In this document: piece after piece, positions 38,801 to 46,790 of the stretch
Numbering within the stretch: position 1 is the first letter of the stretch
Layout: every line of letters begins with the position of its first letter
NCBI RefSeq assembly: GCF_037042905.1
Contig: NC_087254.1
Location: forward strand, 13,377,103-13,441,102
Origin: Lytechinus pictus
Lineage: Eukaryota; Echinodermata; Echinoidea; Temnopleuroida; Toxopneustidae
Reading direction: 5' to 3'
Length of the DNA: 64,000 nt
The notes under the pieces: generated by a model
What the model was told of the DNA's origin: nothing
Databases searched by the model: none
What the model saw: only the letters and a program-made list of their open reading frames with translations
Position numbers and translations under genes: made by a program

Positions 38801-38896
38801 GATGTCCCCAAAACAGAGCTGAATGCTGCAGTCACCGCTTTGGGTTTTCACCGAGATTGTGTCATGAAGGATCAGTCCTTGCCGCCGCTTCGGCAT
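18059..38896 (-). CDS. Macrodomain-TIR-TIR-TIR protein, complete 12-exon gene model (907 aa)
   Basis: Whole-gene entry; exons are listed separately. Twelve exons join with consistent phases into one 2,724-base reading frame. Residues about 30-215 form a macrodomain: GDIT at the first strand and PLLSTGNQGYDP in the ligand loop, followed by the amphipathic helix and LLKIVVYA strand. TIR1 spans about 224-357 (YDVYLSF; SCLEQY, Glu 299). TIR2 spans about 372-510 (YDVFVSY; VCMEEY, Glu 447). An acidic low-complexity linker covers about 560-675. TIR3 spans about 680-800 (VVISYH; HVEEF, Glu 746), with a shortened BB loop. A short helical tail ends in CTIL. In SARM1-type TIR NADases this glutamate is catalytic, and macrodomains bind ADP-ribose. 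The inferred role is NAD+ cleavage coupled to ADP-ribose sensing in innate immunity. There is no signal peptide or membrane span, so it is probably cytosolic or membrane-tethered by a lipid. Confidence 0.85.
18793..18960 (-). CDS. possible alternative last exon of the macro-TIR gene
   Basis: A CAAATACAG acceptor is followed by a 55-codon frame beginning LRDDGSWSIDQCKSSL and ending LLSCLE then TAA. It is in phase with exon 11 but shows no similarity I recognise. It may be a repeat-derived exon or chance. Using it would remove the CaaX tail. Confidence 0.3.
   Translation of the reverse strand: MRDDGSWSIDQCKSSLCATIETPIVNPKFQCQSIELLQRCSNLPFMILPLLSCLE
19091..19208 (-). CDS. macro-TIR gene exon 11 (C-terminal helix)
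   Basis: Joins in frame to exon 10 and encodes NITIEDPPRVRPALVNTAKL then QNELATLKEDSECTSTLDQ, a short hydrophilic, probably helical tail. Acceptor CATCATAG, donor GTTAGT, phase 0 out. Confidence 0.75.
19459..20218. mobile_element. family 2 foldback element interrupted by a second MITE
   Basis: Begins GGCCCATATTCTGAACTCGC and resumes after the insertion as CAGACTTCAGAATACGGGC. Bases about 19,764-20,190 are a complete family 3 element, so this copy records two successive insertions. Confidence 0.75.
19764..20190. mobile_element. family 3 foldback MITE (nested)
   Basis: AAAGGCCACCGCACACCTTA at the left and TAAGGTGTGCGGTCGCCTTA at the right. It is inserted in a family 2 element. The ends and flanking TTA/TAA are compatible with a Harbinger-like mechanism, which is inference. 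Confidence 0.8.
20471..20825. repeat. 75-bp tandem repeat, four copies
   Basis: Unit contains GACCACTAAAACTGATTCCC ATGGAGGCAG-like text, phased at 20,521, 20,596, 20,671 and 20,746, exactly 75 bases apart. Since 75 is divisible by three, a spurious reading frame stays open. It is followed by an A run (about 20,850-20,894). Confidence 0.9.
20933..21900 (-). CDS. macro-TIR gene exon 10 (acidic linker and TIR3)
   Basis: The largest exon, 968 bases. It encodes DNQVNVPEMMEKLRAARFWA, then about 115 residues of acidic, Lys/Glu/Ser-rich linker. TIR3 follows (ETVVISYHQTDIKFVHFLKK, then LLSPQYIESPQHVEEF). The TIR3 BB loop is short and its cysteine is replaced by His, but the glutamate (Glu 746) remains. 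Acceptor CTGTAG, donor GTGAGT. Confidence 0.88.
22124..22457. mobile_element. foldback element, same family as 681-1110 (copy 2)
   Basis: Same 12-base inverted ends and the same internal text, shorter by about 100 bases. It lies in the macro-TIR intron between exons 9 and 10. Confidence 0.8.
22854..23153. mobile_element. family 2 foldback element
   Basis: GGCCTGTATTCTGAAGACAG to CTGACTTCAGAATACGAGCC, with the shared interior around GACCACAGTTAAAC. Confidence 0.75.
23597..23791 (-). CDS. macro-TIR gene exon 9 (end of TIR2)
   Basis: Encodes DPLHLIPVCICDGIEEDF and a helical tail ending LDTLLNKKP. This corresponds to the last strand and helix of TIR2. 65 codons, phase 0 on both sides, acceptor CCCACAG, donor GTTAGT. 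Confidence 0.83.
24193..24329 (-). CDS. macro-TIR gene exon 8 (TIR2, catalytic glutamate)
   Basis: Encodes HEWQRTLYHSIDGSSCMIAL and SPKYLKSAVCMEEYSLAQVK, the second half of TIR2 with Glu 447 aligned to the NADase position. Acceptor TGTACAG, donor GTAAGT, phase 0 out. Confidence 0.87.
24352..24608 (+). mobile_element. tRNA-derived SINE with body and tail
   Basis: Pol III A-box-like TTGTAGCTCAGTCTCCGG and B-box GGATCAAATCCC, then the conserved body (CAGGTGTAGTAAATGGGTAC) and tail (GCAGCGCTTAGAGAC) ending in ATTATTAT. The tRNA fold is imperfect, so it is not called a tRNA gene. Confidence 0.75.
24630..24695 (+). mobile_element. short fragment of the same SINE body
   Basis: TGCTGCACTCAACCCATTGA then AAATGGGTACCGACAGGAAG. 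No head or tail. Confidence 0.6.
24736..24882. mobile_element. foldback MITE with GGGGCCGCGGAAC ends
   Basis: CAGGGGCCGCGGAACGATTT at the left and GGTTCCGCGGCCCCTG at the right, 147 bases. The middle contains a complementary G7 and C7. Confidence 0.8.
25000..26760. other. macro-TIR intron sequence with decayed repeats
   Basis: No exon seen. About 26,040-26,170 is an imperfect palindrome with GAATATAACATTTC and GAAATGTTATT arms, probably another decayed foldback element. Confidence 0.4.
26764..26932. mobile_element. foldback MITE, GTTTCATAAAGCTGTT family
   Basis: GTGTTTCATAAAACTGTTTG at the left and ACGAACAGCTTTATGAAAC at the right. It lies in the macro-TIR intron between exons 7 and 8. Confidence 0.75.
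27647..27963. mobile_element. family 2 foldback element
   Basis: GGCCCGTATTCTGAAGTCAG to AATTTCAGAATACGGGCC, with arms TTTAACTTAAACC and GTTTAAGTTAAAC. Confidence 0.85.
28133..28356 (-). CDS. macro-TIR gene exon 7 (TIR1 end, TIR2 start)
   Basis: Encodes the last helix of TIR1 (ENMDSSIAQACRQLVKSL) and the start of TIR2 (YHYDVFVSYCHADTDRATPL, then KIFYDIQELKTG, the BB loop). Acceptor AATACAG, donor GTGAGG, phases 2 in and 1 out. Confidence 0.87.
29124..29283 (-). CDS. macro-TIR gene exon 6 (TIR1, catalytic glutamate and second half)
   Basis: Joins exon 5 to give VLTVLSSNYLASESCLEQY, the TIR strand D and the helix carrying Glu 299. It continues to the C-terminal strand and YADCR motif. The acceptor CCCCCAAAG was chosen over a CAG nine bases downstream because only it keeps the TIR reading frame. 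Donor GTATAT. Confidence 0.85.
29518..30124. mobile_element. long palindromic MITE, family 1 (copy 2)
   Basis: Same ends and internal text as 13,938-14,529 (CAAGTCCATCCCAAG to CTGGGGTGGAATTGACC). It lies within the intron between macro-TIR exons 5 and 6. Confidence 0.85.
30988..31372. mobile_element. family 3 foldback MITE (second copy)
   Basis: TAAAGGCCACCGCACACCTT to AAGGTGTGCGGTGGCCTTA, flanked by the same TAA/TTA context. Same intron as the family 1 copy at 29.5 kb. Confidence 0.8.
31700..31796 (-). mobile_element. tRNA-derived SINE head
   Basis: The minus strand carries TTGGCTCAGTTGGTACAGCA (A box) and GGGGGTTCAAACCCC (B box) with a tRNA-like anticodon arm (CTCACAA). The acceptor stem does not pair, so it is not a functional tRNA call. 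Confidence 0.65.
31926..32121 (-). CDS. macro-TIR gene exon 5 (TIR1, first half)
   Basis: Encodes the start of TIR domain 1: EYDVYLSFSDKDQEIADKIQ (strand A and helix A), then a BB-loop segment and the core strand SARVLT. Acceptor TGTGCAG, donor GTGAGA, phase 0 in and 1 out. Confidence 0.87.
32664..32876 (-). CDS. macro-TIR gene exon 4 (macrodomain C-terminal half)
   Basis: Starts GYDPRVMLEGMIQAAISW and completes the macrodomain glycine-rich loop across the splice (GNQ/GYDP). The last strand (LRIVVYA-like: LLKIVVYA) and a charged helix follow. Exactly 71 codons, phase 0 on both sides, with acceptor TTGACAG and donor GTACAT. Confidence 0.85.
34058..34140. ncRNA. candidate hairpin RNA (miRNA-precursor-like) or tiny foldback element
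   Basis: An 83-base hairpin. GCAAGCTGGATGTAC pairs perfectly with GTACATCCAGCTTGC across a 13-base loop, and GGCAAACTATCACTT pairs with AAGTAATAGTTTGCC with one mismatch. A small internal loop separates the stems. It lies in the intron between macro-TIR exons 3 and 4. It could also be a MITE remnant. Confidence 0.35.
34700..34995. mobile_element. foldback MITE with 24-base inverted ends
   Basis: TAATCGGGTCAAGATCACAC and its inverse GTGTGATCTTGACCCGATTA, about 295 bases apart. Confidence 0.85.
36245..36359 (-). CDS. macro-TIR gene exon 3 (macrodomain core)
   Basis: Encodes RRAGRPQELVGHAFRCLVPI and then ASVITPLLSTGNQ. The last segment is the macrodomain PxLxTG loop that contacts the distal ribose of ADP-ribose. 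Acceptor TTATCAG, donor GTATTT, phase 0 out. A C-rich run lies about 30-40 bases downstream in the intron. Confidence 0.82.
36540..36823. mobile_element. decayed family 2 foldback element
   Basis: GGCCCTTATTCTGAACTCCA to TACTTCAAAATATGGGCC, in the macro-TIR intron between exons 2 and 3. Fragments of the same family lie at about 18,200-18,480 and 32,158-32,260. Confidence 0.6.
36941..37095 (+). repeat. (GAT)n microsatellite
   Basis: Imperfect GATGATGATGATG/GGTGGT tract. The Asp-rich and Met-rich frames through it are artefacts. Confidence 0.9.
37283..37463 (-). CDS. macro-TIR gene exon 2 (macrodomain)
   Basis: Continues the macrodomain with NNYDKMTGTVIGALYENLG, corresponding to the ADP-ribose-binding loop and helix after the first strand. 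The acceptor is GACTAG and the donor GTAATA, with phases 1 in and 2 out. The end of the exon is basic (LLCFESRR) and continues into exon 3. Confidence 0.8.
37516..37829 (-). mobile_element. 3' end of a non-LTR retrotransposon (LINE), ORF2 C-terminus and tail
   Basis: The minus frame at 37,641-37,829 encodes FYGERSFAHAAPSLWNTTPS then FKSTLKTYLF, the standard C-terminal motif of LINE reverse-transcriptase proteins. A short 3' UTR ending in (ATT)n follows. The rest of the element is absent (5' truncation), and it sits in the intron between macro-TIR exons 1 and 2. Confidence 0.8.
38746..38896 (-). CDS. macro-TIR gene exon 1 (start codon, macrodomain strand with GDIT)
   Basis: Begins with ATG and MPKRRQGLILHDTISV, then reads IQLCFGDITKLKQEDKVDVI, the classic first half of a macrodomain. 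It encodes 50 codons plus one base and ends at a GTGAGT donor (phase 1). Candidate acceptors for an upstream non-coding exon lie within about 60 bases 5' of the ATG. Confidence 0.82.
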
Positions 38897-40132
38897 GATG
38901 CACACTTTTTCTTTTCACTACGTGTCTGATGCAAATCTACGGATCAAATTTGAGAGGATCACCTTTTTAAAAGAAGGTACTCTTATATTTTCCCTTTTCT
39001 TGGCTTTGTGTTGGTAAATTATAAGTAAATTGTGTACAAGTCCTTTTACTGTGGTATGGATAATGGTATTTAGGGATTAGACCTCGATAGGCCAATGGCT
39101 TTCTGTCTTTCCCCCTCATCCGCCTTACAGCGGTGATCATTGTTCATTATTCTGCGGTATAAGTAAGTGCTCATTTCATTTGTATTTTGGTATTTTTGTG
39201 CATTTTCAAAGAGATGTGAAATAAATGAATTTGAATCTGAATATTACGGCACATATGCTTTATATCTTAATTTAATGAATCTAAATATTATTTGTAATAC
39301 AGTAGACACAGCATAAGTCGACCTTCCCAAGTCAAATAATCGCCTTAACTGGAAGTATGATTTCAGACCAGAATACATGTATACAAAATAATTGAGTTCT
39401 TAACATCTCCTAAGTCAAACTGGGGCCTGCTTCATAAAAACTTGTTAAAATGCAATAACAGTTAAAAGCTACTGAAATACTTAAATCTGATTGGCTGATA
39501 GTAAATTTGTTTGTAGAATCTATTGCAACGTGCACAAAGTCAATTGATTTCCGGGTTTCGGAGCATCGCATGAATATGCATGAAATTTCTGAATCTCAAT
39601 AATTTTTTATCTATACCGAGTGATCCAATCACGAACCGAGACCATTTCATGTACATAAGACTGGATATCGTTCTCGGTAGCGATATACTTCCGCACACGG
39701 CCTGAATGAATTATTTTGGTGACCATGTGGTCATGACGTAATCTGTGCGATAGACCAATCAGTGCTTTAAAATGTATGCAAATATTCATGAGTGATATAT
39801 TATATTTTTTTAGTAAGATTTAAGAAATTCCTTTGGAAATTACATGAATATTGAAAATAGTACAAGGGTTGGTAATGAAATTGTTTTCTTATCGGCAGAC
39901 ACTGAAAAGTTGTCATCGAAATCTAAATTGAACTATTGAATACTTAATCAGTGTATAATTTCCATATATTTGCAAGAATGATGAAAAGACCAAGATTAAT
40001 GACTAAAACAATTAACATATTACGTGTGTCAAATATTTAGATTATGAGCAGTCCAACAGGAAAACACAAAATATTTGGGACCCAATTTTTCAGGTACTTG
40101 TTGGTGGTTCTCATGTTAGATGCCCCAAGGAA

Positions 40133-40210
40133 GACCGGGCAAGGTGGCTCAATGGTAGAGCGTCCGCCTCATGAACGGGAGGTCGTGGGTTCGATCCCTG
40201 ACCGAGTCAT
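40133..40210 (+). mobile_element. tRNA-derived SINE head (CAT anticodon-like)
   Basis: GGTGGCTCAATGGTAGAGCG (A box) and GGGTTCGATCCC (B box) around a loop containing CTCATGA. The acceptor ends pair poorly. It directly abuts the DR1-rich element starting near 40,222. Confidence 0.65.
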
Positions 40211-40221
40211 ACCAAAGACTT

Positions 40222-41176
40222 ATAACAAGTGGAATGCCTCTGGCCGTCTCACCTGCATCACGCGATTCAATATAGCAGCAGTGCTGATTTTGAAAACTAC
40301 TATAACTCGCACAAGATGTTCAGTGATACTTGGTTACTCGTATTTCCACGTTTTATGAACTAGACCAATACACTTATAGAGATATGATGGCTATTCAACA
40401 AATACCCCCAACGTGGCCAAAGTTCTTTGACCTTACATGACCTTTGACCTTGATCATGTGACCTGAAACTCGCACAGGATGTTCAGTGATACTTGATTAC
40501 TCTTATGTCCAAGTTTTATGAACTAGACCAACACACTTTCAAATTTATGGCTGTAATTCAACAAATACCCCAATTTGGCCAAAGTTCATTGACCCTAAAT
40601 GACCTTTGACCTTGATCATGTGACCTGAAACTTGCACAGGATGTTCAGTAATACTTGATTACTATTATGTCCAAGTTTCATGAATCAGATCCATAAACTT
40701 TCAAAGTTAAGATGGTAATTCAACAGATACCCCCAATTCGGCCAAAGTTCATTGACCCTAAATGACCTTTGACCTTGGTCATGTGACGTGAAACTCATGC
40801 AGGATGTTCAGTGATACTTGATTAACCTTATGTATAAGTTTCATGAACTAGGTCCATATATTTTCTAAGTTATGATGACATTTCAAAAACTTAACCTTAG
40901 GTTAAGATTTTGATGTTGATTCCCCCAACATGGTCTAAGTTCATTGACCCTAAATGACCTTTGACCTTGGTCATGTGACATGAAACTCAGGCAGGATGTT
41001 CAGTAATACTTGATTAACCTTATGGCCAAGTTTCATGAACTAGGTCCATATACTTTCTAAGTTATGCTGTCATTTCAAAAACTTAACCTCAGGTTAAGAT
41101 TTGGTGTTGACGCCGCCGTCGCCGTCGCCGTCGGAAAAGCGGCGCCTATAGTCTCACTCTGCTATGCAGGTGAGAC
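40222..41176. mobile_element. ~960-bp element with internal ~160-190 bp repeats carrying DR1 motifs
   Basis: Perfect 13-base inverted pair GTCTCACCTGCAT (40,246-40,258) and ATGCAGGTGAGAC (41,164-41,176). The interior holds four units, each with TGACCTTTGACCT and CATGTGAC, plus TTCATGAACTAG. The right part has a GCC/GTC-rich hairpin (about 41,112-41,146). Confidence 0.8.
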
Positions 41177-41783
41177 AAAAATGGAACCTTCTGCCTTCTT
41201 GCTAGGCGCTCAGCATTTAGATTGGAGAAGGGTAATAATAACATATTATGTTATGCAGGGCCCGCTTGTAGAGCAGTTTCCTAACTGATGATGTGGCTAC
41301 CCTGGGTAAATAAAACGTTATTATTATTATTATTACTCTACACTTAATCAAGATTTAAAATAGGCAGTTAACAAAATGGCAAAAACACATTTTTGCCATT
41401 TTGACCATTCTCTGGCAGAAAATCGCCCTTTTCTGGAAATTTGAATCGGCTGTATCTTGGCAACCACTGGTCAGATTTTGACCATCTTGGTGTCATTTTA
41501 AATCATTTTCAAAGGCCTTTTCACTGGCAATCTTGAACATCTGAATAATATAATTTGAATTTTCAGGTCGACATCCCTAATATGACTTAGGCCTATATGA
41601 GTCATCACAAGATGAGATTTAGATCTAATCAATGAACTAAAACATATTTCAACTTTCATCAAATTAATTGAGACTGTGTCGTCAGTTGCACTATCATAAT
41701 CTTTAGCAGTCAAGTTATGAGTATATGACATGCTCAATGGGCTGGCCATTTTGTTGTTGTTCTTCCTGTTGGCTAATGAAGAT

Positions 41784-41831
41784 CTAACCGGTAACCAGGG
41801 AGCTCCGGCCCGCGAACTCCCTGGGTACGGT
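41784..41831. mobile_element. 48-bp hairpin insertion between 10-bp direct repeats
   Basis: TAATGAAGAT occurs at 41,774-41,783 and 41,832-41,841. The bases between form a hairpin (CCAGGGAG pairing with CTCCCTGG, flanked by TAACCG and CGGTTA). Confidence 0.55.
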
Positions 41832-42039
41832 TAATGAAGATATGACTGAGTCAACATAAACTCAATCACAGTCAATCACATCTCAGAATCATTAATAGAT
41901 CTAACTTAGACCCAAAGTCCAAACAAAGAAATTTATTATTTTCAACTAAGGCCAAAGTAAGGGTATTATTATTAAGGCCATTCCTCAACTTCCAAATATC
42001 TCCACTCGTACTTCTCCCAATAGAGATTTATATAGTCAC

Positions 42040-42925
42040 GTATTGTATTACCGGACACTATTATGATTCCGGACGCGCATATTACTGCGTTCTAAAACAA
42101 ATTCGTACCGTAAGACTTCCGCAATTAAATTTCACAGAGCAATACATAGAACAAGATTGCAAAAACCAGGCGAAAAATCCAACTTTTACCTAATTATCTC
42201 TAAAAATGACAGAAAATGCTTAAAATATCATATAACATAGTTTTGTATTAACAATTGATATATTTTCTAACGGAAATATGGGCCTGATTTGCCGAATTTC
42301 AATCTCGTCCACTCCTTCGATCGAATGATGAGGTGTGGTGTATTGTGGGTGATCGTCGACGGCTAGTTCTCAAGGTACCCGTGCGCGAGGTTTACCGTGA
42401 CTCGTGAGTCGAGCCGTCGATCGGGAGCGCATCGACAGAACTTGATGAGCGTCACGTTACGAACGCGAGCATATTATTATTGGAAAGTGCCATGGAACAT
42501 CAAATGCAGCTAACAAGACAAAATAAAATAAGTTATCAAACACGAATTTATTACCAACATCTGCTCAGATTCGATATAAAAAAGCAAATAATAGTATACT
42601 TAGAATTTACTCATGATATGATATAAGAAGAAAAAAATCACAAAAAATTGTTCTTACATCATTATAATCAAGGATATCTTTACCCGTCCGGCGCGCGTCC
42701 GGAATCATGATGTAATTTGTCGCGCACGAAAATAATTGTTTTTCGTGGAGGGGTATGCGGCAAGTGCGATGCAAAGAAAATGGTTGGTAAATATAAAATA
42801 ATTTTATCATATTCATAATTTTCATAATATTTGGAATAGCAAGTGTGAATTTTTCTTGATTGTATTTCCTCTACTAGTTGTCATTTTTAAAGCACTGAAA
42901 TAAAGGTGTCCGGCAATAGGATACA
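42040..42925. mobile_element. foldback element near the macro-TIR 5' end
   Basis: ATTACCGGACAC near 42,048 and the near-inverse GTGTCCGGCAAT near 42,907 bound an element. Its inner arms share ATTATGATTCCGGACGCGC and GCGCGTCCGGAATCATGAT. Confidence 0.65.
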
Positions 42926-43252
42926 CTGCCATACCTCCAGCTCTTCTTTCTCTATTGTCGGCGTGTGCAATTTATTTATGTACACAGGTACTCTTAAGAT
43001 TTCATGAAAAATGTATTCAAATTGCACATGAATGAAATCGCCGAACCTCGCAATATGTGCATCAAATCAATTCCGCTGATCAAGACAATAGTCCAGTCTT
43101 CGCACTAAGTTCAGTCAACACAGACGGACACTCGTCACTCGACTACAGTCCAGAGGCAGAGCAGAGGATTGTCAGAAAAGTCAGGCAAATCATTTGTTAG
43201 GCCTATAATTCAATCTATGAAATGACGGAGTACAAGCCGAAAAGACACTTAC

Positions 43253-43400
43253 TTGATGAAGTCGATGCAATGTTGATATCACCAGGTCCTTTCAAACAAG
43301 TTTCCGAAAGAACTATTGATCAGAGTACCGTAATTAATATAGCTTCGGCTTGATACGATTTTTCTTGCTGCTGTGCGTAATGTAATTTCCGTATTTTTAT
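43253..43400 (-). promoter_or_regulatory. possible 5' non-coding exon and promoter area of the macro-TIR gene
   Basis: A strong minus-strand donor (CATCAA then GTAAGTGTC) ends at 43,253. It would suit an untranslated first exon spliced to the region just upstream of the ATG at 38,896. The upstream edge is arbitrary and no TATA box stands out. This is inference only. Confidence 0.3.
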
Positions 43401-43837
43401 GCGTACAAAATACGTCATACATGTATTAGGGGAATCACCCTGTCTGAAATTTGATAGCGGGAGCCATTCATCGATTCAAAGATTCTTTTATTGGTCACGT
43501 CAATGTACGCCATAGAGATATATTAGTATATATCTCTATGATGTAAGCATACAAAGAAATTTGGTTTCCAATGGCTTTAATTATAAGTATACACAAAAAT
43601 TAAAAGTAGAATACATCATACAAGAATATTGAAAACTTTACATAAACAAACACAGTAAATTAACTTACGGCAATTACCTTATTCATAATGCATGCGGATG
43701 ATGACAAAAGGTCTGTATGCTGCTATAACACCCCCCTCCTGGTAGGCCCTATATGCAGAATATATTCAACATTAAATTTCAAACACAATTAATGTAGAAG
43801 AAATTCATAACATAACACAAGTACAAGACAATGGTGA

Positions 43838-44170
43838 AAGTAAGTTAGAGAGAAGGAGAGGAAAACAGAGGAAGAGAAAAAGTAAGTTAGAGAGGAGAGG
43901 AAAGCAGATGAAGAAGAAATAAGAAGAAAAAGAAGGTGATAAGAAAGAAGTAGAAAAAGAAGGAGGAGGAGGGGGAAGAAGAAGGAGGAGGAGGAGAAGA
44001 AGAAAAAGAAGAAGAAGGAGAAGAAGGAGTAGAAGAAGGAGAAGAAGGAGAATTAAGGAGGAAGAGGAAGAAGAAGAAGGTGAGAAGAAAAGGAAGAAGA
44101 TTAAAGAAGAGAGAAGAAAAAGGAGGAAGAAGAATAAGGAGAAAGAAGAAGGAAGGAAAAGATGAGACGA
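43838..44170 (+). repeat. 330-bp purine (GAA/GGA) tract
   Basis: Almost uninterrupted A/G on the plus strand. Long Ser/Leu- or Glu/Lys-type frames across it are compositional artefacts. Confidence 0.9.
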
Positions 44171-45727
44171 AAAGTGTTGAGATGATCGACGGAACAGGAA
44201 ATTACCCAATGAAACATGTATTTAGTAGATGGCACATAATTGAGTGAACCCAACGTTTTCTCTATTCGTCAGATGGGGCGATAAGAGGAGTCAGGGGATG
44301 TGCCGGGGGAGGGGGGGGGGGGTGATCTGATTGAATTCCTCCATTAATAAGCCATACAATGATTAAGCCGTGTAATTTTCATAATGAAAATCATTCAGCT
44401 CACAAACAAAATATTCTACAAAATTATGGAGTTAAATTTACTACAAATTATCATGCAGGGAATAAGAATTCATCAACAGAAAACAATAAAGGTCCTAATA
44501 ATAATAACAATAATAATATTAATGATAAAAATAACATGTTTAAAGTATGCCTTCTATCTATTCAGAGGCGCATCACAGAGAAGGGGATTATTTAAAATAT
44601 GAGAATAAATCAGTCTTAGATTTGAATTGAATGACTACAGACTTCGCATAGCTTAGTGTCAAAGAGAGTTCATTCCGGGAGTGCATTACAGAGTGGGAGC
44701 ACTATAAGCAAAAGCTAATAAACCATGCTAATGGTCTAGAAAGTCTTTGTGATAAGATGATTACTTCAATGCATTCATTACATTTTTTTTGCCGTTCATT
44801 TATATTTTTACCTTTCAAATTGTGCCTTATTAAAAAATGTAGAATATTATGTGTATTGCTCCCTTGCATGCCAGTATATAAAAAGTTGTACGATCGGAAC
44901 ATTGTCTCGACCAAATATATATTTTTTCAGTACCATGTACTTCCCCGATGAAAATAACATTATTTTACTGTGCTATAGGGGGGGATGGGGGTGAGAATGA
45001 GAGAGGATGAAAAATTCCTTGGGGTGGGGGGGGGGGGGCAAAAATGGTAGTACGTAGCAAGAAAAGTGGAATCCCGAACAGAAACTAATCCAACAGCAGA
45101 ATATAGAAATCAAAATCCACGATGTGGAATTTATTGCAATCTTTAAATAAATGTAAATATCATATTTTGCAAACCAAGGGAAGAAAACTTGTGACAGAAA
45201 TAATCTTGTAATACATATAAATACAATGACCCTATTAAAGACCACATCAATTGGTCAATCATCACAAAAGATAAACATGACTATCAAGCACGCTCATTAC
45301 TGTTATAAAAGTACTTCATTTATATTTTCCTTGCTCTCAGAACCACACAGAAAAGGATAAAAAAAGGTTAGGTGATAAAATTTATGTGTTTTGAGATTCT
45401 TTGTGGTTAACTCTTGTCATACCAAGAAGCCAATGAAATACCACACAGCCCGTTAATTCTACTGTAAGGCAATGCTTCTGTCACAACGAAACAGCCAACT
45501 CCAGAATGACAAATGGCATGTCATTTCATCAGTCTCTGGTTGGATTTTTTTGGTGAGACATTGAAACAAGAATTAGATCAAAGTCCACCCAATCAAGAAG
45601 GGGCTTTGACTACCAGTATTAAAAGAAAACCAAAAGTAAAAACAAAACCAAACAAAAATACATTTAACACAATAAAAATCAACGTAATTGGAAGTAGGGT
45701 GTTTTTTTTTTATATAATGTTTGTTAT

Positions 45728-46336
45728 TTAAAGGTCAAGTCCACCCCAGAAAAAAGTTTATTTAAATAAATAGAGAAATATCAAACATGAATAACGCTGA
45801 AAACTTCATCAAAATTGGATGTAAAATAAGAAAGTTATGACATTTCAAAGTTTCGCTTATTTTTCACAAAACAGTTCTATGCTCAACTCAGTGATATGCA
45901 AATGAGAGAGTCGATGATGTCACTCACTCACTATTTCTTTTGTTTTTTATTGTTTGAATTATACAATATTTCAATTTTCACGAATTTGACGATTAGGACC
46001 CCCTTGTTTGAACCACAAAAAGTTAAAATAATGTAATTCCACGTGTTCAGGGAGGAATGAAACTATGTTCACATGACAATGACGAGAAAATAAAGATATT
46101 TCATATTTCATATAATAAAATACAAAAGAAATAGTGAGTGGGTGATGTCATCGGTCCCCTCATTTGCATACCGAACAGGATGTGCATATAACTGTATTGA
46201 GAAAATAGGCGAAACTTTAAAATGTTATAACTTTATTATTTTACATCCGATTTTGATGAAATTTTCAGTGTTATGCTTATTTGATTTTCCTGTTTTTATT
46301 CAAATCGGCTTTTTGTTGGGGTGGACTTGTCCTTTA
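45728..46336. mobile_element. long palindromic MITE, family 1 (copy 3)
   Basis: TTAAAGGTCAAGTCCACCCC to GGGGTGGACTTGTCCTTTAA, almost perfect ends. A more decayed relative follows at about 46,340-46,790. Intergenic between FLII and the macro-TIR gene. Confidence 0.85.
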
Positions 46337-46339
46337 ACA

Positions 46340-46790
46340 AAAATAACATGCACATTCTGGTCTGAGCTGATCAGGTCATGCACTCAATATTTCTTCCACT
46401 ATTTCTCATTTACAATATCAAATATTCTTATTTTCTTTAGCCGAGGTGGTAAAACAGCTCTCAATCGATTCACAATGAATTTTAATACTGATGACTTTTC
46501 ATGTTCCATGAGAACTTAAACAGTGTCACATTATTGAAAGAAAATAATGAAATATCTGATATGTGAAATAGTAAGATACAAAAGATATACTGGGTGTGTG
46601 GAATCATAGCCTTCCTCATTTGCATTCGACCCATGCAGACTGATAGAAAAAATCAAAAAAAAATTGAACGTGCCTTCACTTTCTTATTCTAAATATGTTT
46701 TTGATGGAATTTTCACTGTCATGATTTTCTTCTGTTGATTCAACTTCAACACAACTTTTTGTTTGGGTGGACTTGAACTTTGAAATAACT
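46340..46790. mobile_element. decayed relative of the family 1 MITE
   Basis: Shares CATGCACATTCTGGTC and TTTGGGTGGACTTGAACTTT with the complete copies but lacks a clean left end. Confidence 0.5.

Noticed and set aside
40133..40210. Functional tRNA-Met gene
   Set aside because: A and B boxes are present but the acceptor stem does not pair and a repeat body follows; best read as a SINE head. The same applies at 24,352, 31,700 and 50,500.
43805..44209. 134-residue Ser/Leu/Phe-rich frame
   Set aside because: Purine-tract artefact with no complexity beyond the repeat.
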